A DNA stretch of 7,318 nucleotides. Source: an uncultured bacterium. GTDB taxonomy: Bacteria > Planctomycetota > Phycisphaerae > Phycisphaerales > SM1A02. How positions within the stretch are numbered: position 1 is the first letter of the stretch; every line of letters starts with the position of its first letter. Position numbers and translations under genes: made by a program. Of this stretch, positions 1-6,334 are shown in pieces. A model generated the notes under the pieces. The model was not told the DNA's origin and ran no database searches. It was given only the letters and a program-made list of their open reading frames with translations. The stretch lies in contig CAIPQY010000004.1 of the NCBI GenBank assembly GCA_903867275.1, forward strand, positions 1 through 7,318. The letters run 5' to 3'.

Positions 1-863
1 CCCACGCCGCGCACGACATCCCAGTACGGCATGGGCGCCTTGCCCTTGGGCACGCTGTTCTCGTAGTCCACCTCCACGTCGCGCGACTCGCCGGGCTTCA
101 TGCGACCGGCCAGCACCACGCTCTCTCCGATGAACCAGCCGCGTTTGTCAACGTCGGGGTCGAAGCGCGCGCCGGTGCCCTCATTGCGCACGCGCAGCGG
201 AATCAGCGCGCAGTCCGGTCGATCGGTCTCCACCAGCAGCCACTGGCGGAACTTGCCATCGGGCACCATCGACAGATCCCACTGCACCAGATAGTGCGAC
301 CGCGGCGCATCCTTGGCTGGATCGAAGTCGGTGAACACGGGCGGCGCGCCCTCCACGCTCAGGATGCGGAAGGGCTTGCCATCGCTGGAGGTGAAGTCGA
401 TGACGCCCTTGCGATTGCCCTTCAGCGCGTTGATGAAGGCCGGCGACGGCTGCACCGGCAGCGTCACCACGCCCTCCATCTTGGCGATCAGCGGCTTCGA
501 TCCATCCTTCAGCGTCACGAACACCTTCGCATCCTTGGGACCCGGTGCCTTCGGCGCATCCATGCTCGCCTTCAGTTCCACCGATGCGCCGGGCGCGATC
601 TCCTTGCCCGCCAGATCGGTGAGCGTGGTGCACTTGCAGCTGGGAAACGCCGACACGATGGTGACCGGCTTGCCACTGACATTGCGCAGCGTGAAGGTGC
701 GCATCTGCACCGAACCCGGCGCGATGGCGCCCAGGTCGATGAGCGGCGGATCGATCACCAGCGGCGATTCCGCGGCGGCGGCATTGGGTGCCGGCGGCAC
801 GGCGCCCTGCGGCATCGTGGGGGCGATCCAGAGCATCGCGAGCAGCGTGAGCATGGTTGGCAT
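1..863 (-). CDS. DUF1573 domain exported protein, partial (C-terminus beyond the left edge)
   Basis: The reading frame stays open from the ATG at 863 to the left edge, giving 287 codons plus a partial one. Residues 4-16 are hydrophobic, which suggests a short export signal, although the n-region lacks basic residues. Residues about 35-130 match DUF1573: a 'DLGAIAPGSVQMRTFTLRN' segment (43-61) followed by 'SAFPSCKCTT' (71-80), the family's cysteine motif, and then Ig-like beta-strand sequence. The region after 130 is also beta-rich but I cannot assign it. DUF1573 proteins are common in Planctomycetota and Bacteroidota and are usually envelope proteins of unknown function. The start is bounded by an in-frame TAG at 875-873; a GTG at 869 is an alternative. 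I see no Shine-Dalgarno sequence. The gene lies 52 bases after the M28 peptidase stop, probably in the same operon. The family call is confident; the function is unknown. Confidence 0.85.
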   Translation of the reverse strand, partial: MPTMLTLLAMLWIAPTMPQGAVPPAPNAAAAESPLVIDPPLIDLGAIAPGSVQMRTFTLRNVSGKPVTIVSAFPSCKCTTLTDLAGKEIAPGASVELKASMDAPKAPGPKDAKVFVTLKDGSKPLIAKMEGVVTLPVQPSPAFINALKGNRKGVIDFTSSDGKPFRILSVEGAPPVFTDFDPAKDAPRSHYLVQWDLSMVPDGKFRQWLLVETDRPDCALIPLRVRNEGTGARFDPDVDKRGWFIGESVVLAGRMKPGESRDVEVDYENSVPKGKAPMPYWDVVRGV

Positions 864-915
864 GGTCACAGTCTACGGACCACGCATGCCATCGCGTTCG
901 CGCAAGGCGTGAACT

Positions 916-3069
916 TCAGCCCGCGCCGCGCATGCCCAGGCCGACCTCGATCTGCGTCAGCGCGTCGCCCGCCACGGCCTGCGCGTTCTGCATGCGTTCG
1001 GTGGCGGACTCCAGGCGCTGCAGATCGGCATCCGTGATCGCCTCGCTCAGCAACGGCAGCATGCAGGCCGCGTACCCGTCGTCCCGATCGCTGGCGGCCA
1101 GCAGGCTGAGGAACCAGGGACGCCCATCCAGTCCCTTCGGATCGATGAACGCCTGCTGGAAGCGCCGCATGCCGCTGCGCACGCGCGTGTCGTTCTGTGG
1201 CGTGAGTTCGACCGTTGCATCGAGCGCGCGATCGATGGCTTCGCCGCGCAGCATGATCGACTGGAAGCCGGGCCGCACGCGCTTCAACTGCTCGAGCATG
1301 AGCGGATCCTTGGTGCGCTTCTCGAGCGCCTCGAGCTGCTCCATGCCCATTCGCCCAACCCACTGCACGCGCGCCGGCGTGCATGGCGCCTCGGCCGCCA
1401 GCGCCGCCAGCGCAAGCGTGGTCTGCGTCACCATGCGCGCGCTCGCGTAGTCGTCACCCACCACCGCGCGATACCAGTTCACCGTGTCGTAGTTGCTGTG
1501 GTAACTGGTTCCCGCGGAACCGCCCGCGCCCATGCTGATGCTGGGGATGCCCAAGCGGCACACGAAGCTGATGTGGTCGCTGCCGCCGCCGAGCGATCCG
1601 AACAGCGGTCGGCCCTCGGAGAGTCGCTGCATGCGTGCCAACACGGTCTCCGTCGGCTCGCCGGCTGCCGGCACCATCGCCGCGGCGGCGCGCGCAACGG
1701 GATCCAGATCGGGCGAGAGCGACATACCTGGATTCGGGCCCATCGCGGCCATGTCCAGATTCACGTACGCCACCGCGCTCGTGCGCATCTCGGCGTCGTG
1801 CGCCTCCACCCACTCGGTGCTGCCGATGATGCCGAATTCCTCGGCGCCCCACGCCGCGAACACGATGCTGCGCGCAGGCATGATGCCACGCAGCGCCAGA
1901 TCGGCCACGCAACGCGCGGTCTCGAGCAGGCACATGGTTCCCGCGCCGGGATCGGCCGAACCATAGCCCCACGCATCGTGATGGCATCCGATCACCACAC
2001 TCTCATCCGGACGCACCGCACCGGGCAGCGTGGCGATCACGTTGGCCGAGACGCCGATGAAACGCTCCTGCTTCACGGCCAGTCGCACCTTCCATCCCTC
2101 GCCGCTCTGCAGGCGATATGGAAGCTGCAGTCCGCCACGCCACGCCTCGGGCACATCGGCGCCCTTGAAGCGCGCCAGGATCTGTCCTGCCGCCGCGTAG
2201 CCGATCGGCTGCACCGGAATGGTGGGCAGATCCAGTTTGGCCGGATCATCGCGCACCACGCTGTCCGACGAGAACACGCCAGGCGTTCCGGGATCACCCG
2301 GATACGGGAGCGTGTTCAGCGTGCCACGCTGGATGCACAGGTCGTTCGCCCAACCTCCACCGTCGGGCCACACCTTGCCCTTGCTGAATCCCGAGTCACC
2401 GGGATCGGTGTAGATGATCAGACCGGCCGCGCCCACCTCCTGCGCGAACCGCGCCTTGTAGCCGCGGAAGCACTTGCCGTACCGCGCGATCACGATCTTG
2501 CCCTTCACGTCCACGCCAAGTTCCCGCAGCTTCGCGAAGTCTTCGCGCGTGGCGTAGTTGGCGTACACCACCGGCGCCGTCACGTCGCCGTTGCCGCTGT
2601 AGGCGTTCCAGCCATACGACAGGTCCGGGTGCGCCGTGGCAGGATCCTCGAGCAGGTTGCGCTCGTTGATGGGCAGCGAAACCACGCCGCGTCGAGGCGA
2701 AGGTGCGGCAGCGGGCGCCGCGGCAGGCTCAGCTCCATCATCCACCATCTCCAGCGACGCGCTGATGGGTCGGCTCAGCAGGCAGCGAAAGCGCTCCACG
2801 CGCGTGGCCAGATTCATGGCCTCAAAGGCCTGCTTGATGCGCTCGATCTGGCGCACATCGCCCACGGTGCCCGCCACATGCGGCTCCATGGCGATCAGGT
2901 CGTGGTAGCGGCGAAGTTCAGCTGCGCTGGCGAAGTCCACCAGCGCCTTGGCGTACGCGGCGGCAGGCAGCACGCGAACGGGTGGCGTCTGCTGCGCGGC
3001 CTGCAGTCCCAGCAGCGCACACAACGACAGCGCACCGATGCCGGCTGCCAGGATTGATCGCACGCGCAT
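916..3069 (-). CDS. Secreted M28 zinc peptidase, glutamate carboxypeptidase II-like (PA + M28 + dimerisation domains)
   Basis: This 717-residue exported metallopeptidase probably removes residues from peptides outside the cytoplasm using two zinc ions. A signal peptide covers residues 1-25 (basic RVR, hydrophobic 6-22, likely cleavage after QAA). A PA domain spans about 160-330, with 'GKIVIARYGKCFRG' (190-203) nearly identical to human GCPII. The M28 core spans about 335-560. By my alignment from memory the GCPII zinc and catalytic residues are all present: H363, D373, E410 (general base), E411, D439 and H524. A C-terminal helical region (about 585-715) resembles the transferrin-receptor-like dimerisation domain. 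The length is close to GCPII (about 750). An Ala/Pro-rich insert lies at 112-126. Positions that bind glutamate in GCPII are partly changed, so specificity is probably different. The start is three bases after the msrBA stop, implying co-transcription and probably translational coupling. No clear Shine-Dalgarno sequence is seen. Confidence 0.95.
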   Translation of the reverse strand: MRVRSILAAGIGALSLCALLGLQAAQQTPPVRVLPAAAYAKALVDFASAAELRRYHDLIAMEPHVAGTVGDVRQIERIKQAFEAMNLATRVERFRCLLSRPISASLEMVDDGAEPAAAPAAAPSPRRGVVSLPINERNLLEDPATAHPDLSYGWNAYSGNGDVTAPVVYANYATREDFAKLRELGVDVKGKIVIARYGKCFRGYKARFAQEVGAAGLIIYTDPGDSGFSKGKVWPDGGGWANDLCIQRGTLNTLPYPGDPGTPGVFSSDSVVRDDPAKLDLPTIPVQPIGYAAAGQILARFKGADVPEAWRGGLQLPYRLQSGEGWKVRLAVKQERFIGVSANVIATLPGAVRPDESVVIGCHHDAWGYGSADPGAGTMCLLETARCVADLALRGIMPARSIVFAAWGAEEFGIIGSTEWVEAHDAEMRTSAVAYVNLDMAAMGPNPGMSLSPDLDPVARAAAAMVPAAGEPTETVLARMQRLSEGRPLFGSLGGGSDHISFVCRLGIPSISMGAGGSAGTSYHSNYDTVNWYRAVVGDDYASARMVTQTTLALAALAAEAPCTPARVQWVGRMGMEQLEALEKRTKDPLMLEQLKRVRPGFQSIMLRGEAIDRALDATVELTPQNDTRVRSGMRRFQQAFIDPKGLDGRPWFLSLLAASDRDDGYAACMLPLLSEAITDADLQRLESATERMQNAQAVAGDALTQIEVGLGMRGAG

Positions 3070-3072
3070 CGC

Positions 3073-4185
3073 TCAGTGCCCCGCCGGCGCTTCAGCAGCC
3101 TTGCTCTTCTCGGCGTCGCCGAACACCTGCGGCCACGGGTTGGTGGCGTGGCACGCGCGCCCGGTGCGCTCCACGTAGTCCTGGTGATAGTCCTCGGCGG
3201 AGAAGAACTTCCGCGCCGGCTCGATCACGGTCACGATCTTGCGCCCCGCGTACTTCGGCGTGAGCTGCAGCGCCGCCTTGAAGGCCTCGGCTTCGCGCTG
3301 CTGCTCGGCATCCACGGTGAACACCGCGCTGCGGTACTGGTCGCCCACATCGGGTCCCTGCCGATCGAGCTGCGTGGGGTCATGCATCAGGAAGAAGCCC
3401 TGCAGCAGCTGCGCATAGGTGACCTTGCGCGGGTCGTAGGTCACCTTCACGGCCTCGGCGTGACCCGTGGCGTGGCTGCACACCGCCTCGTAGTCGGGGT
3501 TGTCGGTCTTGCCGTTCATGTAGCCGCTCTCGGCGCTCACCACGCCAGGGCACTGCTGATATCGGTGCTCGATGCCCCAGAAGCAGCCGCCCGCGAAGTA
3601 CGCCGTCTTCAGCGCCAGCGGCTGGCTTTCCGGTGGAAGCGGCTGACCCTTCTCCACGAAGTTCAGCGCCGCCGAGTTGAGGCAGTAGCGCAGGCCCGTG
3701 GGCTTGGGACCGTCCTCGAACACGTGGCCAAGGTGCGAGGTGCAGCGCGCGCACTGGATCTCGATGCGCTCCATGCCGTGGCTGCCGTCCTTGATGTACG
3801 CGATGTGATCACGATCGAAGGGCTGGAAGAAGCTCGGCCATCCCGTGCCGGAGTTGAACTTGTCCGAACTGCGGAACAGCGGCAGACCGCACACCACGCA
3901 CGTGTAGGTGCCGTCCTTGTGGTTGTCGATCAGGTTGCCGCAGAACGCGGCCTCGGTGCCCGATTTCTGCGTGACGCGGTACTGCTCCGGCGTGAGCTTC
4001 TTGGCAAGAAACTCGATCTGCGCGGGCGTGAGGCGCGCGATGTCGTAGCCGGAACGGGAGACCGTCTTGTTGGTGGGTTGCATGGGGATTTCCTTCGCAT
4101 CGTCGAGGCCACTGAAGGCCGCCAGCGCGCCAGCACCGGCTGCCACCGCGATCACGGCAAGTGCCAGCATCAGAATCGTTCGCAT
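3073..4185 (-). CDS. msrAB: Exported fused peptide-methionine sulfoxide reductase, MsrB-MsrA order
   Basis: This 370-residue enzyme reduces oxidised methionine in proteins: MsrB acts on the R-sulfoxide and MsrA on the S-sulfoxide. Residues 3-24 are a hydrophobic signal or anchor, so it probably acts in the periplasm. The MsrB domain (about 47-180) has zinc CxxC pairs at C96/C99 and C145/C148, 'GTGWPSF' at 113-119, 'HLGHVF' at 151-156, and catalytic C168 in 'RYCLNSAAL'. C82 is a candidate resolving cysteine. The MsrA domain (about 190-350) has 'GGCFWG' with catalytic C201, 'GHAEAVKVTYDP' at 241-252 and 'YHQDY' at 333-337. C345 is the only cysteine near its C-terminus and a likely resolving residue. 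I chose the ATG at 4185 because the signal segment follows at once. The ATG at 4209 would add eight residues, and the frame stays open to 4395 without domain support. Electrons should come from an envelope thioredoxin-like partner, none of which is in the window. Confidence 0.96.
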   Translation of the reverse strand: MRTILMLALAVIAVAAGAGALAAFSGLDDAKEIPMQPTNKTVSRSGYDIARLTPAQIEFLAKKLTPEQYRVTQKSGTEAAFCGNLIDNHKDGTYTCVVCGLPLFRSSDKFNSGTGWPSFFQPFDRDHIAYIKDGSHGMERIEIQCARCTSHLGHVFEDGPKPTGLRYCLNSAALNFVEKGQPLPPESQPLALKTAYFAGGCFWGIEHRYQQCPGVVSAESGYMNGKTDNPDYEAVCSHATGHAEAVKVTYDPRKVTYAQLLQGFFLMHDPTQLDRQGPDVGDQYRSAVFTVDAEQQREAEAFKAALQLTPKYAGRKIVTVIEPARKFFSAEDYHQDYVERTGRACHATNPWPQVFGDAEKSKAAEAPAGH

Positions 4186-4255
4186 GAGATCCGTATGGTA
4201 CGCGTCCATGCATCGGTTCGTCCCGGCTTGGCAACCACCGATAGACTCCCGCGAC
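4186..4255. promoter_or_regulatory. Divergent intergenic region between msrBA and the FG-GAP lipoprotein gene
   Basis: These 70 bases separate the starts of two genes transcribed away from each other, so promoters for both must lie here or within the opposing 5' coding ends. I see no convincing -35/-10 pair on either strand. On the minus strand TACCAT (4198-4193) resembles a -10 element but lies too close to the msrBA start to give a leader and has no matching -35. Neither ATG has a good Shine-Dalgarno sequence. The region is called from gene layout only. Confidence 0.5.
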
Positions 4256-5761
4256 ATGCGACGAAACGGGCCTCGAATCTTGCGCAAGGCGGTTCTCGGA
4301 TGCGCGTCGCTGCTGCTGATCGCGCTCGCGGCCTGCCGATCTCGACCCGAACCCCAGATTCCGTTCCACGCTGGTGATGCGCGCACCACCAGCACAGGCC
4401 GGCCGAATTTCCGGGAGACGCCGCTGCAGCCCTACCGGGCCAATGCGGTCCTGCATTCACCCGAAGGCGGCGGCGATGGCTTCGGCAGCGCCGTCGCGGT
4501 TGGTGGACCTGTCCTGGCGGTTGCAGCCCCCTCCGCCGCTGGCGGCGGTGCAGTGTGGGTGTTCGACGCATTCGCGCCGTTGAAGCCGCCCGTGCGTCTG
4601 CAGCCGCCTGCCGGCATGGACTGCGCCGGATTCGGCGCGTCGGTCTCGGTGTCCGGCCAGGGCGTGTTCGTTGCGGTGGGTGCGCCACAGGCGAAGATCG
4701 AGGATTTCGAGCAGGCAGGCCGCGTGCTGCTGTGGAGGCGCGACGGCGATCAATGGAAGTTCGTGGACGCCCTGAACGAGGAACCTCCAGTGGAGGGCGG
4801 CATGCTGGGCACCACGGTTGCCGTGAGCGAAAGTGTGCTGGTTGCCGGCGCGCCCAAGGCCGATCTTGGCAACCGCATCGATGCCGGCGTGGTGGTGGCA
4901 TGGAAGCGCGAACTCACCGGCACATGGCGCTACGCACAGACCCTGCTGCCCATGAGCCAGAACTCGGGCTCCGTGTTCGGCGAGTCCGTCGCGATATGCG
5001 ATGACGCCGGTCCACCGCTGGTTCGAGAGGCGGTGATCGGGGCGCACGCGGCGCGCTCGGCCAAGGGCACGGCATCCGGCAACGTCGAGTTGTTCCGCGA
5101 AACCATGGGCAGGTGGCGTCCCGCGCCGAACACGCTCTTCGTGGGAAGCAAGTGCGAGCCACTGGACCACTTCGGCGACTCCGTGGCGATTGCACGCGGA
5201 CTGGTGGCGATCGGTGCGCCAGGCGCCAATGTTCCGATCGCAGCGGATGCGGGCCGCGCGTACGTGTTCCGATGCGACGATGGCAAGAACTGGGCCGAGG
5301 ACGCGGTGCTGGATCCACCGGCGCCGGAGAGTGGATCCAACTTCGGCAAGCTTGTGGCCATCTGCGCGAACCGCGTGATGGTGGCCGCACCAGACGCACG
5401 CACCGCCACGGGTCGAGGTCGCGTGTTCGGTTACCAGCGCGAGAAGATCGGCAACGGCAACGCACTCGTGTGGCGGCCGCTGTTCGAACTCACCTCGTCG
5501 AGTCCCGCAAGCGGAGGCGTGTTCGGCATCACGGTCGCCGCCACGGGAGAGTTGGTGGTGGTGGCCGAAACGGCGGGCGACACGGCGCCCTCATCCGTGC
5601 ACATCTTCCAGCGAACGGACGATGCGCTTGGTGTTCGGCTGGAGACGCCAGCCGACGCTCCTGCGCCCCCGCCTTCGCCCGACGCCCCTGCCGCCCCCTC
5701 CCAAACGGTCAATTCGACGGAAAATCCGACACAACCGCCGGCATCGCAAGGTTCGGTATAG
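4256..5761 (+). CDS. FG-GAP repeat lipoprotein, predicted seven-bladed beta-propeller
   Basis: This 501-residue protein begins with basic residues (RR, R, RK), a hydrophobic stretch at 13-26 and the lipobox LAAC (24-27), so C27 is the likely lipidated residue. Seven repeats follow, each starting with an FG-type strand near residues 75, 125, 183, 240, 305, 362 and 422. Most continue with a 'GAP'-like turn (VGAP 141-144, AGAP 197-200, IGAP 319-322) and an aromatic strand such as VWVF, VLLW or AYVF. Seven matches the blade number of integrin-type propellers. The DxDxDG calcium loops common in that family are not visible. A Pro/Ala-rich tail (about 464-501) is probably disordered. The function is unknown; such propellers usually bind other proteins or surfaces. 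The ATG at 4256 is chosen because the signal sequence starts there. An open extension upstream to 4067 would overlap msrBA antisense and is not credible. Confidence 0.88.
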   Translation: MRRNGPRILRKAVLGCASLLLIALAACRSRPEPQIPFHAGDARTTSTGRPNFRETPLQPYRANAVLHSPEGGGDGFGSAVAVGGPVLAVAAPSAAGGGAVWVFDAFAPLKPPVRLQPPAGMDCAGFGASVSVSGQGVFVAVGAPQAKIEDFEQAGRVLLWRRDGDQWKFVDALNEEPPVEGGMLGTTVAVSESVLVAGAPKADLGNRIDAGVVVAWKRELTGTWRYAQTLLPMSQNSGSVFGESVAICDDAGPPLVREAVIGAHAARSAKGTASGNVELFRETMGRWRPAPNTLFVGSKCEPLDHFGDSVAIARGLVAIGAPGANVPIAADAGRAYVFRCDDGKNWAEDAVLDPPAPESGSNFGKLVAICANRVMVAAPDARTATGRGRVFGYQREKIGNGNALVWRPLFELTSSSPASGGVFGITVAATGELVVVAETAGDTAPSSVHIFQRTDDALGVRLETPADAPAPPPSPDAPAAPSQTVNSTENPTQPPASQGSV

Positions 5762-5762
5762 T
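5757..5762 (+). promoter_or_regulatory. Possible -10 element (TATAGT) for tRNA-Ser
   Basis: TATAGT matches the bacterial -10 consensus at five of six positions and lies 12 bases before the tRNA-Ser 5' end, a workable distance. It straddles the stop codon of the lipoprotein gene. No TTGACA-like -35 is seen 16-18 bases upstream, so the call is tentative. Confidence 0.35.
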
Positions 5763-5774
5763 GTGCGGCTCGTC

Positions 5775-5861
5775 GGACAGGTGTCCGAGCGGTTGAAGGA
5801 GCAGCATTGGAAATGCTGTATACGGGTAACCGTATCGCGGGTTCGAATCCCGCCCTGTCCG
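5775..5861 (+). tRNA. tRNA-Ser (anticodon GGA)
   Basis: The 87-base gene folds as a class II tRNA. The acceptor stem GGACAGG (5775-5781) pairs with CCTGTCC (5854-5860), and G5861 is the discriminator. The anticodon stem CAGCA/TGCTG (5802-5806/5814-5818) encloses TTGGAAA, giving anticodon GGA at 5809-5811, which reads UCC and UCU. A long variable arm, TACGG with CCGTA (5821-5834), is diagnostic for serine. The T arm contains GGTTCGAATCC. The CCA end is not encoded. The gene begins 13 bases after the lipoprotein stop codon. Confidence 0.97.
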
Positions 5862-5866
5862 CTTTT

Positions 5867-5887
5867 GGCGGCGTTCCGTTCGCCGCC
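5867..5887 (+). terminator. GC-rich hairpin just after tRNA-Ser
   Basis: GGCGGCG (5867-5873) pairs perfectly with CGCCGCC (5881-5887) around a seven-base loop, starting five bases after the tRNA. Four T residues lie before the stem rather than after it, so this is not a standard intrinsic terminator. It may instead mark a processing or termination site for the tRNA-Ser transcript. Confidence 0.4.
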
Positions 5888-5891
5888 TGAA

Positions 5892-5906
5892 CCGACGAAA
5901 CGTCGG
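5892..5906 (+). other. Second short hairpin between the tRNA genes
   Basis: CCGACG (5892-5897) and CGTCGG (5901-5906) are perfectly complementary around AAA. It follows the previous hairpin by four bases, so the spacer between the two tRNA genes holds two tandem stems. Neither has a trailing T-tract. The role is unknown. Confidence 0.35.
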
Positions 5907-5912
5907 TGGCAT

Positions 5913-5995
5913 GCAGTCGCCACCGAAGACAACCCGACGGGCTGTAGCGCAGTTTGGTAGCGCGTTTGACTGGGGGTCAAAAGGTCGCAGGTTCA
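5913..5995 (+). repeat. Direct repeat copy 1 (tRNA-Pro and 25 bases of 5' flank)
   Basis: These 83 bases are identical to 7236-7318, where the window ends, so the true repeat may be longer on its right side. It covers 25 bases upstream of tRNA-Pro and the first 58 bases of the gene. The two copies start 1,323 bases apart and bracket the SDR gene. The left boundary is sharp: the preceding bases differ (AT here, GC in copy 2). Confidence 0.97.
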
Positions 5996-6011
5996 AATCC
6001 TGTCAGCCCGA
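5938..6011 (+). tRNA. tRNA-Pro (anticodon GGG), complete copy
   Basis: The 74-base gene has an acceptor stem CGGGCTG (5938-5944) pairing with CAGCCCG (6004-6010) and discriminator A6011. The C1-G72 start with an A discriminator is typical of bacterial tRNA-Pro. The anticodon stem TTTGA/TCAAA (5965-5969/5977-5981) encloses CTGGGGG, giving anticodon GGG at 5972-5974, which reads CCC and CCU. The T arm contains AGGTTCAAATCCT. The CCA end is not encoded. A partial second copy lies at the right edge of the window. Confidence 0.97.
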
Positions 6012-6028
6012 CTTGCTCGAGAATGAAG

Positions 6029-6052
6029 CCCTCTGATGAACGCATCGGAGGG
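6029..6052 (+). terminator. Hairpin downstream of tRNA-Pro, candidate terminator
   Basis: CCCTCTGATG (6029-6038) pairs with CATCGGAGGG (6043-6052) around an AACG tetraloop: ten base pairs, one of them G-U. It lies 17 bases after the tRNA-Pro 3' end, a natural place for termination, but no T-tract follows. It could instead be part of a structured leader with the next inverted repeat. Confidence 0.5.
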
Positions 6053-6059
6053 ACTGGTG

Positions 6060-6100
6060 ACGGAGTCGCTCGCATCGGATCATCCCGTCCGAGACTCCGT
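6060..6100 (+). other. Nested inverted repeat, possible structured RNA leader
   Basis: ACGGAGTC (6060-6067) is perfectly complementary to GACTCCGT (6093-6100). Inside it TCGGA (6075-6079) is complementary to TCCGA (6088-6092), which stacks directly on the outer stem on its 3' side, leaving a seven-base bulge on the 5' side and an eight-base loop. The arrangement would form a two-part stem in RNA or a dyad in DNA. I do not recognise it as a known riboswitch or operator. Confidence 0.4.
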
Positions 6101-6323
6101 GCAGATCTGATGATCGGTGTCGGGTGATTGGGGCCTTCTCTTGCAGTGGCGCCGCGGCACATGCGTGCGCGGCAGAGTGAAGCGGCGAAACGCTCGCGCC
6201 CGACCAAAGGGGTGGATCGATGGGAGCGCCCCGGCCATGCTCGGGGATCAACGCTCTCGACTTGCTGCATGTGGCGCGTGACCTCCGCAGGACCCTGTTG
6301 GGCAAGCCATGCGAAAAACACGG

Positions 6324-6329
6324 AAGGAG
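6324..6329 (+). promoter_or_regulatory. Strong Shine-Dalgarno sequence for the SDR gene
   Basis: AAGGAG sits five bases before the ATG at 6335 and fixes that start. It is the only clear Shine-Dalgarno sequence among the five protein genes in the window. Confidence 0.85.
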
Positions 6330-6334
6330 TCTTT

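Larger units (their letters stand above)
6012..6334 (+). other. Intergenic leader between tRNA-Pro and the SDR gene
   Basis: This 323-base stretch holds no credible gene. An open frame in phase with the SDR gene begins at 6128, but its extra 69 residues are arginine- and cysteine-containing low-quality sequence without SDR character. The left third is rich in inverted repeats (6029-6052, 6060-6100 and the palindrome CAGATCTG at 6102-6109). The nine-base direct repeat CGCATCGGA occurs at 6041 and 6071. A weak CCCCG/CGGGG stem lies at 6229-6246. No convincing -35/-10 pair was found, although the SDR promoter is probably in this stretch. Confidence 0.6.

Noticed and set aside
1498..3057. Long plus-strand open frame (519 codons) opposite the M28 peptidase
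   Set aside because: It is antisense to a gene with full catalytic motifs, is rich in Arg, His and Gly with no recognisable domain, and is expected from high-G+C codon bias.
3076..4377. Long plus-strand open frame (433 codons) opposite msrBA
   Set aside because: Antisense to an unambiguous MsrB-MsrA fusion; the translation is low-complexity and matches no family I recognise.
4186..4395. N-terminal extension of msrBA to an ATG at 4395
   Set aside because: It would put about 70 unstructured residues before a clear signal segment and run through the start of the divergent lipoprotein gene.
6128..6334. N-terminal extension of the SDR gene from 6128
   Set aside because: The strong Shine-Dalgarno sequence and the Rossmann motif place the start at 6335; the extra 69 residues show no conserved character.
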